Source: Thalassospira profundimaris (GTDB taxonomy: Bacteria > Pseudomonadota > Alphaproteobacteria > Rhodospirillales > Thalassospiraceae). Taken from it: a DNA stretch of 64,000 nt. The DNA lies in assembly GCF_003326755.1 (NCBI RefSeq), contig NZ_JPWH01000007.1, forward strand, positions 166,516 through 230,515, written 5' to 3'. The position numbers and the translations under genes are program-made. Position 1 is the stretch's first letter; every line of letters starts with the position of its first letter. The notes beneath the pieces were generated by a model, which worked only from the letters and a program-made list of their open reading frames with translations, did not search any database and had not been told where the DNA came from. Shown here piece after piece: positions 56,968 to 64,000 of the stretch.

Positions 56968-57909
56968 GTGATCCTTCAACTTTTTCCAGTATGGGCGTTG
57001 TTGCTCTCGTTACTGGCTTTTTTCATGCCAGGGCCGTTTACATCGCTTAGTTCCTATATCGTGCCCTTGCTGATGGTCATCATGCTGGCAATGGGGCTGA
57101 CTTTGACGGCAAAGGATTTTGCCAATGTCGCCAAAAGCCGCAAGGCGCTGGCGGTTGGCGTGATTTTGCAGTTTTTGATCATGCCGGTTGCTGCCTGGCT
57201 GGTGGCAAAGCTGTTTGGCTTTGACGATGACCTGACGGTTGGCATGTTGCTGGTGGGCAGTGTCGCGGGCGGGACATCTTCCAATGTGATGTGCTATCTG
57301 GCAAAGGGGGATACGGCACTTTCCATTTCCATGACGGCGACCTCGACCCTGATCGGCGTGTTCCTGACCCCGGTTCTGGTGGCCTTTCTGGCCGGGCAAA
57401 GCATTGATGTGCCGGTGCAGTCGATGCTGATGTCGCTGGTCAAGATTGTTCTGGTGCCCGTGATCATCGGTGTCGTGCTCAACGAAATCGCGTCCAAATG
57501 GGTGCGCAAGGTTGAAGCGGTTTTTCCCTATATTTCAATGGTCGCCATCCTGGTCATCATTGCCATCGTTGTCGCCCTGAATGCGGATAAAATCGCCAGT
57601 GTGGGTTTGATCGTGGCATTGGCCGTGATGCTGCATAACGCGATTGGCCTGTCGCTGGGCTATGGGGTAACGGCACTTTTGGGCTTTGATCGCAAAATTT
57701 GCCGCACCATCGCCTTTGAAGTTGGCCTGCAAAATTCCGGCCTGGCAACCGCGCTGGCGATGAAATTCTTTACCCCGGTATCGGCGCTGCCCGGCACATT
57801 GTTCAGTGTCTGGCACAATATATCCGGCTCGCTTCTGGCCGGGTACTGGAGCCGCAAACCGGTAGACGAGGCCGGTCTCAAACCTGCTAAAAATCAGCCT
57901 ATCTCGTAA
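56968..57909 (+). CDS. Bile acid:sodium symporter family transporter (BASS)
   Basis: 313 residues, nine to ten membrane helices. FEVGLQNSGLATALA (about 253-267) is the BASS signature, and MLVGSVAGGTSSNVM (about 95-109) provides the sodium-site region. Members move organic anions such as bile acids, pyruvate or pantoate with sodium. GTG 56968 follows AGGAGA. It is convergent with the Rieske oxygenase operon; supplying an aromatic or other organic acid to that oxygenase is conceivable but unproven. Confidence 0.87.
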   Translation: MILQLFPVWALLLSLLAFFMPGPFTSLSSYIVPLLMVIMLAMGLTLTAKDFANVAKSRKALAVGVILQFLIMPVAAWLVAKLFGFDDDLTVGMLLVGSVAGGTSSNVMCYLAKGDTALSISMTATSTLIGVFLTPVLVAFLAGQSIDVPVQSMLMSLVKIVLVPVIIGVVLNEIASKWVRKVEAVFPYISMVAILVIIAIVVALNADKIASVGLIVALAVMLHNAIGLSLGYGVTALLGFDRKICRTIAFEVGLQNSGLATALAMKFFTPVSALPGTLFSVWHNISGSLLAGYWSRKPVDEAGLKPAKNQPIS

Positions 57910-57927
57910 ATCTTATAATCTGATAAA

Positions 57928-57962
57928 CCCGGACCAAGGCGGATGAATGCCTTTGGTCCGGG
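57928..57962. terminator. Hairpin between convergent BASS and reductase genes
   Basis: CCCGGACCAAGGC (57928-57940) pairs with GCCTTTGGTCCGGG (57949-57962), 13 pairs with one bulge and an eight-base loop. It starts 19 bases after the BASS stop. Minus-strand sequence beyond it is moderately T-rich. Likely a shared terminator. Confidence 0.65.
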
Positions 57963-58037
57963 ATTACGGGAAACACTTTTCGCCCAAAAGAGCTATAATC
58001 TATCTTATGACAAATTTTTGTGTACCGTTGACGATTG

Positions 58038-59216
58038 TCAGAGATCGAGCACAACACGACCTTCCGGCCGCGCACAGCAGATCAGTACCTGACCATCGGC
58101 TGGCGTTTCCAGTGGCTCTTCAATATAGGATACGTGCCCCTCAACCAGGGTACAGCGACAGGTATTACAAATACCCGACCGGCACGAGAAATCGGGTGCC
58201 AAACCTTTGTCTTCTGCCAGTTCCAGCAATGTTCGCACGTCACTGCGCATTGCCGCTGTCACCCCGGATTTCGCGAACACAACAATATCCCCGTCCTTAG
58301 GCACCCTATCAGGGATGTCATCAGCCATTGGCACGGTGGTGTCCGGTACGGCCCAGGCTTCCGGGTCGGTCAGATTGACAAGGGCGGCAATCGCTTTGGG
58401 CGCATGTGACGCCGCCCGCGAGATTGTTGCCGGTTGTTCAGCCAGGTGTTCAAGCGACGTTGCCGCACCGAAAAACTCGTAAGCGATGCGGGATTTTTCA
58501 ATGCCAAGCGCGCGCAACTGCCGATACATGGCCGCCATAAAGGCTGTTGGCCCGCACATGTAAACTTCGTAATCGTCAAGCGGCAGATGCGACTGCAACA
58601 ATGCCGTGTCGATCACTCCCTCGCTGTCAAAACGACGTTCCGCACGGTCACGCGCCGTGGGCTGGCGATGCACCACATGCAGGGAAATCCTGCCGCCGGA
58701 TGCTGTGGCAAGCGCCCTTAATTCTGCATCAAATGCCTGAACGTCGCCATTTTCGCAGGCATGAAAAATCCAGACACGCCGCTTGCTGCGCGCCAAGACC
58801 TTTGCCATTGCCAGCAAGGGCGTTATGCCAATGCCACCCGCCAGAAGCAGTACCGGGCGCGTACTTTCCTGATCCAGCACAAAGCTGCCACGCGGCGGGG
58901 CGATGTCAATTTCACTCCCCTCCGTCACATGGTCATGAAGCCAGCACGACCCCACCCCATCGGGAACATCGTTGCCCGTCGGCGCACATTCGCGCTTGAC
59001 CGAAATCCGGTGGAAATTGTCCTGCTGCACGTCGCCGGACAGGGAATAGGTTTTAAGCACCGACCCCGCAGCGGTTGGTACCCGAAAGGTCAGATACTGA
59101 CCCGGCAAAGCCTGCCAAAGTGGCCCGCCATCAACCGGGGCAAGGTGAAAGGATGTCACCACATCGCTTTCCCGAATTTTCGCACTGACACGAAATCTGC
59201 GAAACGCATCTGCCAT
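58038..59216 (-). CDS. Oxygenase reductase: FAD/NAD domain fused to 2Fe-2S ferredoxin
   Basis: 392 residues. The flavin domain has KTYSLSG (about 53-59); NAD-binding GGIGITPLLAM (about 127-137) and YEVYMCGPTAFM (about 222-233) follow. A C-terminal plant-type ferredoxin carries CRSGICNTCRC and a distal C. It passes electrons from NAD(P)H to the Rieske oxygenase encoded just upstream. The order FAD-NAD-2Fe-2S is that of VanB-type reductases, but the protein is some 75 residues longer than VanB (about 317) with a linker before the ferredoxin; the flavin part looks like the Hmp/flavohemoglobin reductase type. ATG 59216 is one base past the oxygenase stop. Confidence 0.87.
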   Translation of the reverse strand: MADAFRRFRVSAKIRESDVVTSFHLAPVDGGPLWQALPGQYLTFRVPTAAGSVLKTYSLSGDVQQDNFHRISVKRECAPTGNDVPDGVGSCWLHDHVTEGSEIDIAPPRGSFVLDQESTRPVLLLAGGIGITPLLAMAKVLARSKRRVWIFHACENGDVQAFDAELRALATASGGRISLHVVHRQPTARDRAERRFDSEGVIDTALLQSHLPLDDYEVYMCGPTAFMAAMYRQLRALGIEKSRIAYEFFGAATSLEHLAEQPATISRAASHAPKAIAALVNLTDPEAWAVPDTTVPMADDIPDRVPKDGDIVVFAKSGVTAAMRSDVRTLLELAEDKGLAPDFSCRSGICNTCRCTLVEGHVSYIEEPLETPADGQVLICCARPEGRVVLDL

Positions 59217-59217
59217 G

Positions 59218-60258
59218 TCACGCTTCCATCTTGGCATCAATCATCCGCTCCTCGGCGATCATCGCCTCAAGCTGACGGCGGAACCGCAACTGTCCCGCAT
59301 CGATACCAAGGTCAATATGAGGGGATTGTTTGTTGCTCATACCGATCTGGACTTCGTGCAACACGGCCCGGTCCTCTTCAAAGGCATGACGCACATCTTC
59401 GGCCATCATCTTTGACAGGTTTTCGTCATCGGGCCGGACATTGCGAAGTTGGAACCAGTAATACCGCGTTTCCGTTTCCGACGTTGGGGTCATGAAATTG
59501 TAGCTGTCCATGACAAAGGTCTTTTCATGCAGCTGCCCGTCCGGGCCACCGGTACCAGCCGGGGTAAACACCGCGCGGATCAGGGCGTGCGAGGGATAGC
59601 GCACCTCGTAATGCTGCAAACGGTCACAATTGCCCTCAAATTCCACCACCTTTTTATAAAAGGGTGCAGGCTCGTGATCCATCATCCACCGATGCACAAT
59701 CACGCCATTTGCGGTCTTTGTGACGCGCAACGGCGTATCTTTGGTGGCCGGTGCGGCAAACGAACTTTCATGTACCCATGCGACATGGGTGGGGTCCAGC
59801 AGGTTGTCGCACATCAAAAGATAGTTGCACTGCAATTCCATCGCATCGCCGGAATTAATGCCCCAGTCCGAGCTGTCGAAATTCGGAATGTCGATAATTT
59901 CTTCCGGGTCCGCCATTGCGGCATTGCCCATCCAGATCCAGACCAGACCGTATTTTTCATGCGTCGGATAGGGCCGCACCCTGGCGGCCGACGGGATACG
60001 CCCCCCACCCGGCGCCCAGACACACTGCCCGGCGCAATCAAAGGTCAGCCCGTGATAGCCGCATTCAACCGTGTTGCCTTTGATCCGGCCTTTTGACAGC
60101 GGCAATTTGCGATGCGGGCAGGCATCTTCCAGCGCAATGACTTCGTTTTCCGCGGTTCGGAAAACACAAATCTTTTCCCCCAGAACCCTGATCTGCATAA
60201 GATCCCGGGTGATCTCGGTGCTCCAGGCGGCGACATACCAGGCATTGCGCAGAAACAT
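59218..60258 (-). CDS. Rieske 2Fe-2S aromatic-type oxygenase, VanA-like
   Basis: 346 residues, the size of VanA-type O-demethylase oxygenases. Rieske ligands: Cys47, His49 (CPHR), Cys66, His69 (CGYH). Mononuclear iron site: DNLLDPTHVAWVH with His158 and His163 and the bridging Asp151/Asp155. N-terminus MFLRNAWYVAAWSTEI is typical. It likely demethylates or hydroxylates an aromatic or methoxylated acid (vanillate-type), but relatives act on other substrates, so no gene name is given. ATG 60258 has AGAGGT upstream; the longer frame start is rejected. Confidence 0.87.
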   Translation of the reverse strand: MFLRNAWYVAAWSTEITRDLMQIRVLGEKICVFRTAENEVIALEDACPHRKLPLSKGRIKGNTVECGYHGLTFDCAGQCVWAPGGGRIPSAARVRPYPTHEKYGLVWIWMGNAAMADPEEIIDIPNFDSSDWGINSGDAMELQCNYLLMCDNLLDPTHVAWVHESSFAAPATKDTPLRVTKTANGVIVHRWMMDHEPAPFYKKVVEFEGNCDRLQHYEVRYPSHALIRAVFTPAGTGGPDGQLHEKTFVMDSYNFMTPTSETETRYYWFQLRNVRPDDENLSKMMAEDVRHAFEEDRAVLHEVQIGMSNKQSPHIDLGIDAGQLRFRRQLEAMIAEERMIDAKMEA

Positions 60259-60340
60259 GATCGACCTCTTAAATTTCTTGCTGTTATGCCCAACTATGTC
60301 TGAACATCCCATATTTAACAGTCAGAAATGTTCGAGGATA

Positions 60341-60357
60341 TTTTAGATATTCTAAAA
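60341..60357. promoter_or_regulatory. Inverted repeat upstream of the Rieske oxygenase
   Basis: TTTTAG and CTAAAA flank ATATT, a 17-base inverted repeat in the 109 bases between the LysR gene and the oxygenase. It could be a LysR-type operator or an AT-rich terminator for the regulator. GAACAT/ATGTTC arms near 60303-60332 give a second weak dyad. Confidence 0.4.
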
Positions 60358-60367
60358 GATGCGACTG

Positions 60368-61285
60368 TTACGCCTCTGTCGCAAGTTTTTGGCAAATGGT
60401 CATCAGCCAGTTTAAAAATTCGCGTGCCTTGGGCTGATCAAGGGTCGTCTCCCCCCAGCAGACATAATAAGGCAACGGCATGGGCAGGTAATGATCTGAC
60501 AGTCGCACAAGACGGCCCAGTTCCAGGTCAAACCGGGCAAAAGACCGCTGTGCAAGCACAACACCCTGCCCGCCAGCCGCCGCCTCTAGCGCGCTGCTTG
60601 ACAGCGAATGCACCGCCACCGTTTTGAATTTGGCATCCGGCATTCCCTGTGAAGCAAACCAGTCTGCCCAGCGGGGCACCGCGTTATAGGCCGGTCCCCA
60701 GTCAATCTCAATCAGGGGAAGACCCAGCAGACCTTCGGGCGTGCGAGCCCCCGGATGCTTTTCCAAGAATGCTGGAGCACAGGCCGGAAAGCACCTATCG
60801 GTAAACAGCATCCGGGCATGGGGAAACCTCTGCGCAACACTGCCATAGGTCAGCCGGAACATATCGACCGGCATGTCCGGATCGGGTTCAAGATGCGTTG
60901 CTTCCAGCCGCAACGGCACATCGTTCAACTGTGACTGAAAGTCGTGCAAAAGCGGGTTCAGCCATTTCAAAAGCAGCGTTGGCAACCCCGAAACCTTAAG
61001 GTCAGCCCCCATTTTTGCGCGTTCAACAACCTTGTGGGCCATCCGCAACCGGTCAAATCCCTCGCTGATCAATTTGTGATAGGCCAGGGCTTCGTCGGAA
61101 ATCGCTGTCCGCCGGCCATCCTTGTTAATTAGCTTGATGGACAAATGTTCTTCAAGGACCTTGAGTTGCTGACTGATCGCCCCTGGCGTCACCCCCAGCT
61201 CCTGGGCTGCACCCCCAACAGAGCCAAGACGCCCGACGGCTTCAAACACCTGCACGGCGCGCAAAGGGGGCAAATAGGATTTCAC
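60368..61285 (-). CDS. LysR family regulator (GcvA-like)
   Basis: 305 residues. The N-terminus SYLPPLRAVQVFEAVGRLGSVGGAAQELGVTPGAISQQLK is that of GcvA-like LysR proteins, followed by the periplasmic-binding-like effector domain. GTG 61285 with GGAAGG five bases before it fits this N-terminus better than the ATG at 61315 or longer extensions. It is just upstream of and in line with the oxygenase/reductase pair, so it is their likely activator. Confidence 0.85.
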   Translation of the reverse strand: MKSYLPPLRAVQVFEAVGRLGSVGGAAQELGVTPGAISQQLKVLEEHLSIKLINKDGRRTAISDEALAYHKLISEGFDRLRMAHKVVERAKMGADLKVSGLPTLLLKWLNPLLHDFQSQLNDVPLRLEATHLEPDPDMPVDMFRLTYGSVAQRFPHARMLFTDRCFPACAPAFLEKHPGARTPEGLLGLPLIEIDWGPAYNAVPRWADWFASQGMPDAKFKTVAVHSLSSSALEAAAGGQGVVLAQRSFARFDLELGRLVRLSDHYLPMPLPYYVCWGETTLDQPKAREFLNWLMTICQKLATEA

Positions 61286-61432
61286 AGTCACCTTCCCGAT
61301 ATTCCGCCAAAGCATCCGATCTGTGCAAACACTATAGCAGGAACATGGACTTGTCCCTACTCTTTGGCACCTTGAAAGCAAAACGGCGGCGCATTCCAAA
61401 TACGCCGCCGTCCGCAAAAGCAGAAGGTACAA

Positions 61433-62851
61433 TCAGTCTTCGTGACCGGCCCAGGGGCCGTGCGGTTCGTCTTTACCATCCACACGTTCAAAGCCATGCG
61501 CACCAAAATAATCGCGCTGCGCCTGGATCATGTTGGCAGACGTACGACGGGTACGCACCGTATCAAACCACGAAAGACCAGCGGCAAGTGCCGGAACGGC
61601 GATACCGGCACGGGTGGCGGCAATCACGGTATCACGCAGGTCGGCTTCGCATTCTTTCAGCAGGCCCGAAAACGGTTCGGCGAAAATCAGGTTATCACCC
61701 GGATTATTCGTTAGCGCCGTTGCCATGTCATTAAGCATGTCGGAACGAATGATGCAGCCTTCACGCCAGACGCGCGCAATGGCCGGCATCGGCAAATCCC
61801 ATTTAAAATGCGCCGCAGCAGCCGCCAGCATTTCAAAACCCTGCGCATAACACAGGATTTTCCCGGCAATCAGCGCATTTTCAAGCGTGGTGGCAGCAAT
61901 ACCTTCGCCTTCCAGGGCCTTTTGCGCATCACCAAAATGTTCGGCACCACGCTGGCGCATTTCAAGGCGTGCCGAAAGGTTACGCGCCGCAACTGCAGCC
62001 TCAATCACGGGGACGGGCACAGCAAGCTGCTGGGCTTCAATTGCGGTCCAGCGGCCGGTTCCTTTTTGGCCTGCCTTGTCCAGGATCACATCAAGCATCG
62101 CATTGCCCGAAATCGGGTCATCCGCGCGCGAAACCTTGGCCGAAATCTCGATCAGATAGGATTCAAGACGGCCTTTATTCCAGCCTTCAAACACATCGGC
62201 AACCTGCGGCGCCTTATAGCCCATGCCATCGCGCATCAGGCTGTAAACCTCGGCGATCATTTGCATGTCGGCATATTCAATGCCGTTATGCACCATTTTG
62301 ACAAAATGGCCCGCTCCGCCCGGCCCCATCAGGGAGGCGCAAGGGGTGCCTTCATATTTGGCGGAAATGGCTTCAAGCATCGGGGCAACACGCTGCCAAT
62401 CGGCCTCCGTGCCACCGACCATGATGGACGGGCCGTGCCGTGCACCGCTTTCGCCGCCCGAAACACCAATGCCGATGAAACCGAACTTTTCATTCCGGGC
62501 GCGTTCGGCACGGCGTTCGGTGTCATAGAAATTGGCATTGCCAGCATCAATGATCAGGTCGTCCGCGCCCAACAGCGGTTTAAGCGCATCGATATGGTCA
62601 TCTACAACGGATCCGGCCGGGACCATCAGAATAATCACGCGTGGTGCCGCAATCGCGGCAACAAAATTTTCCAGGCTGTCGGTCGGCGTCAGGCGCGGGG
62701 CAAGATCGCCGGCATTTTTGACAAACGCATCGGTGACACTTCCGGTCCGGTTATAAACGGCGAGTGCATGGCCCTTCTCGGCAATATTCAGCGACAGGGC
62801 CGCGCCCATCGTTCCCAAACCAATCAAACCTACCCGAGGCTGTTCCGACAT
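61433..62851 (-). CDS. gnd: 6-phosphogluconate dehydrogenase, decarboxylating
   Basis: 472 residues, the long (dimeric, about 470) class. Rossmann motif GLIGLGTMGAALS (about 7-19), NADP-type NRT loop, GVSGGESGARHGPSIMVGG (substrate loop) and catalytic GHFVKMVHNGIEY are all intact. It converts 6-phosphogluconate to ribulose 5-phosphate and CO2 with NADP+. Divergent from a GntR regulator, it may be induced by gluconate. ATG 62851 with AGGAAA upstream is preferred over a GTG six bases earlier. Confidence 0.93.
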   Translation of the reverse strand: MSEQPRVGLIGLGTMGAALSLNIAEKGHALAVYNRTGSVTDAFVKNAGDLAPRLTPTDSLENFVAAIAAPRVIILMVPAGSVVDDHIDALKPLLGADDLIIDAGNANFYDTERRAERARNEKFGFIGIGVSGGESGARHGPSIMVGGTEADWQRVAPMLEAISAKYEGTPCASLMGPGGAGHFVKMVHNGIEYADMQMIAEVYSLMRDGMGYKAPQVADVFEGWNKGRLESYLIEISAKVSRADDPISGNAMLDVILDKAGQKGTGRWTAIEAQQLAVPVPVIEAAVAARNLSARLEMRQRGAEHFGDAQKALEGEGIAATTLENALIAGKILCYAQGFEMLAAAAAHFKWDLPMPAIARVWREGCIIRSDMLNDMATALTNNPGDNLIFAEPFSGLLKECEADLRDTVIAATRAGIAVPALAAGLSWFDTVRTRRTSANMIQAQRDYFGAHGFERVDGKDEPHGPWAGHED

Positions 62852-63195
62852 GTTCACTTTCCTATTTTCGATCTTGTGGGACGCAGAAGAACAGCATCTT
62901 TCGCTGCCCGTCTTTGATCAATTTATCAATCAAGATACGTACATATGCACCGCCTGTCCGCAGCGCAAAAATGGCAATCAGTCAAATTCTTCGCCAACGA
63001 TAACAGGGTCATACCTTGATTTGCGCGCTTAACATAGCGTGCCGATCGAATTTTCGCACCTGTTAGTACGAATGATTTTTACATTCACGAATGAAAGTTT
63101 TCCCGCTCTGCCTTTGCAGGCGTCAAAAATTGCCCCGGTGACAAGGCCATATTTTGTTTATATGTTTATCAGACAAAGCAGAAAGGATCTGTAAA
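62852..63195. promoter_or_regulatory. Divergent region between gnd and GntR regulator
   Basis: 344 bases. It contains an AT-rich stretch at 63060-63100 and an imperfect dyad TTTGT...ACAAA at 63153-63177 close to the regulator start, a candidate GntR site. No other feature recognised. Confidence 0.35.
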
Positions 63196-63972
63196 ATGCG
63201 GTCATCGCGTCCTCTTCGTTCCATGACACCGATTGCCGGAACCATCGAAATACGCGGTATTCTTGGAACGGTCGTGGCCAATCTGGGTGTGCGTATTATT
63301 CGCGGGGACTGGCCCGAAGGAGCAACGATTGCCAAAGAGGCCGATCTGGTAACGGAACTGGATGTCAGCCGATCCGTGATCCGCGAGGCCTGCCGTATTT
63401 TAACCGCCAAGGGACTGATAAGGTCGCGAACATCGGATGGCACACGGGTACTGCCCCGGTCGGAATGGCGGATGCTGGATCCCGATGTCATGGATTGGCG
63501 TCTTCGCGCCGGGGATCGCGATGGCTTGTTGCGTGACCTGTTGAAATTCTGCCTGATTGTGGAACCCGGTATTATCGAACATGCCACAATGCTGGCAGAC
63601 AGCCCGGCACGGCAAAAAGTTGATGCGGCCTGGCAGGCCAAAAAAGAGGTTCACCGCGACCAAAGCCGCGATGAACATGACCACCGTGCGGCCCTTATTG
63701 GCGCGGACCTTGCCTTTCATCAGGCCCTGATCCACGCCGCCGGTTCGGAATTGGTTGACCAGATATTTCCCGCCATCAGTTCAGCCCTGGAACTGATGTG
63801 GGAGCAACATCCGCCAACGATTAACGCAGCGGATGAGAAGGCGGAATTGGACCTGTATGAAGGCCTGTATTATGCCTTTTGCCAGAAAAACCCGCAGGAA
63901 GCAGGCCACGCGATGCGCAAAGTGATCGAGCATGTCATCGCACGCCACCGGGCGGCAACGCCCGGTTCCTAA
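63196..63972 (+). CDS. GntR family regulator, FadR/FCD subfamily
   Basis: 258 residues. The winged helix covers about 15-85 (RIIRGDWPEGATI, LVTELDVSRSVIREACRILTAKGLI); the FCD domain covers about 105-245 with the DLAFHQALIHAAGS metal-site segment. The wording of this protein (WRLRAGDRDGLLRDL) is like regulators of galactonate/gluconate use (DgoR-type). Divergence from the 6-phosphogluconate dehydrogenase gene suggests it represses that gene in response to an aldonate. ATG 63196 has AAAGGAT upstream. Confidence 0.86.
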   Translation: MRSSRPLRSMTPIAGTIEIRGILGTVVANLGVRIIRGDWPEGATIAKEADLVTELDVSRSVIREACRILTAKGLIRSRTSDGTRVLPRSEWRMLDPDVMDWRLRAGDRDGLLRDLLKFCLIVEPGIIEHATMLADSPARQKVDAAWQAKKEVHRDQSRDEHDHRAALIGADLAFHQALIHAAGSELVDQIFPAISSALELMWEQHPPTINAADEKAELDLYEGLYYAFCQKNPQEAGHAMRKVIEHVIARHRAATPGS

Positions 63973-64000
63973 CCCCGGCGCGAGGTCGCGTATTTTTCGG

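Overview
The window looks like a piece of an alphaproteobacterial chromosome, possibly from a marine Rhodospirillales/Thalassospira-like heterotroph. This is a guess from moderate GC, codon habit and gene types (single-ATPase XylG, FecI/FecR/TonB locus, VanA-type oxygenase, many ABC importers); no rRNA or universal marker is present to confirm it. It is almost entirely nutrient acquisition and catabolism. Genes are dense, operons are tightly coupled by many 4-base stop/start overlaps, and I saw no tRNA, rRNA, transposase, integrase or CRISPR array.

Layout: (1) 1-8385: a gsiABCD-like glutathione/oligopeptide ABC importer ending in a partial DmpA-type aminopeptidase, divergent from an isoaspartyl peptidase and followed by a HypT-like LysR regulator. 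(2) 8679-20235: a sugar-acid catabolic region. A DUF1537 four-carbon acid-sugar kinase and GntR regulator face a coupled operon (BNR sialidase-like protein, PdxA2-like dehydrogenase, DapA-family aldolase, iron alcohol dehydrogenase), which is divergent from a complete Dpp-type importer. (3) 20292-21329: a DUF475/TerC-like membrane protein.

(4) 21443-36108: a Fur-box-headed iron locus with FecI sigma, FecR anti-sigma, TonB receptor, then a nine-gene coupled operon. The operon encodes a PLP decarboxylase, SbnA-like synthase, ParB/SbnI-like serine kinase, opine-dehydrogenase-family enzyme, one NIS synthetase, an MFS exporter and a FecBCD-type importer. This reads as a self-contained carboxylate siderophore factory built on 2,3-diaminopropionate, with an opine dehydrogenase standing where staphyloferrin B clusters have SbnB. 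It is the best candidate here for something undescribed. (5) 36130-38617: a small membrane protein and an AT-rich, coiled-coil orphan gene that looks acquired.

(6) 38718-45554: katG, an ornithine-cyclodeaminase/dehydratase pair, a MocR regulator with clear direct-repeat operators, and a DUF983 protein. (7) 45609-53574: a xylose-type locus, with ROK regulator and XylG, XylH, XylF on one strand and an SDR dehydrogenase and IlvD/Edd dehydratase on the other. (8) 53648-56456: a second FecBCD-type importer. (9) 56968-61285: a BASS transporter and a VanA/VanB-like Rieske oxygenase with its reductase and a LysR regulator. (10) 61433-63972: 6-phosphogluconate dehydrogenase divergent from a FadR-type GntR regulator.

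A recurrent regulatory theme is a strong hairpin placed just after the binding-protein gene in all three ABC operons that have room for one (2660-2693, 16703-16734, 49251-49281). Such hairpins would allow more binding protein than permease to be made.
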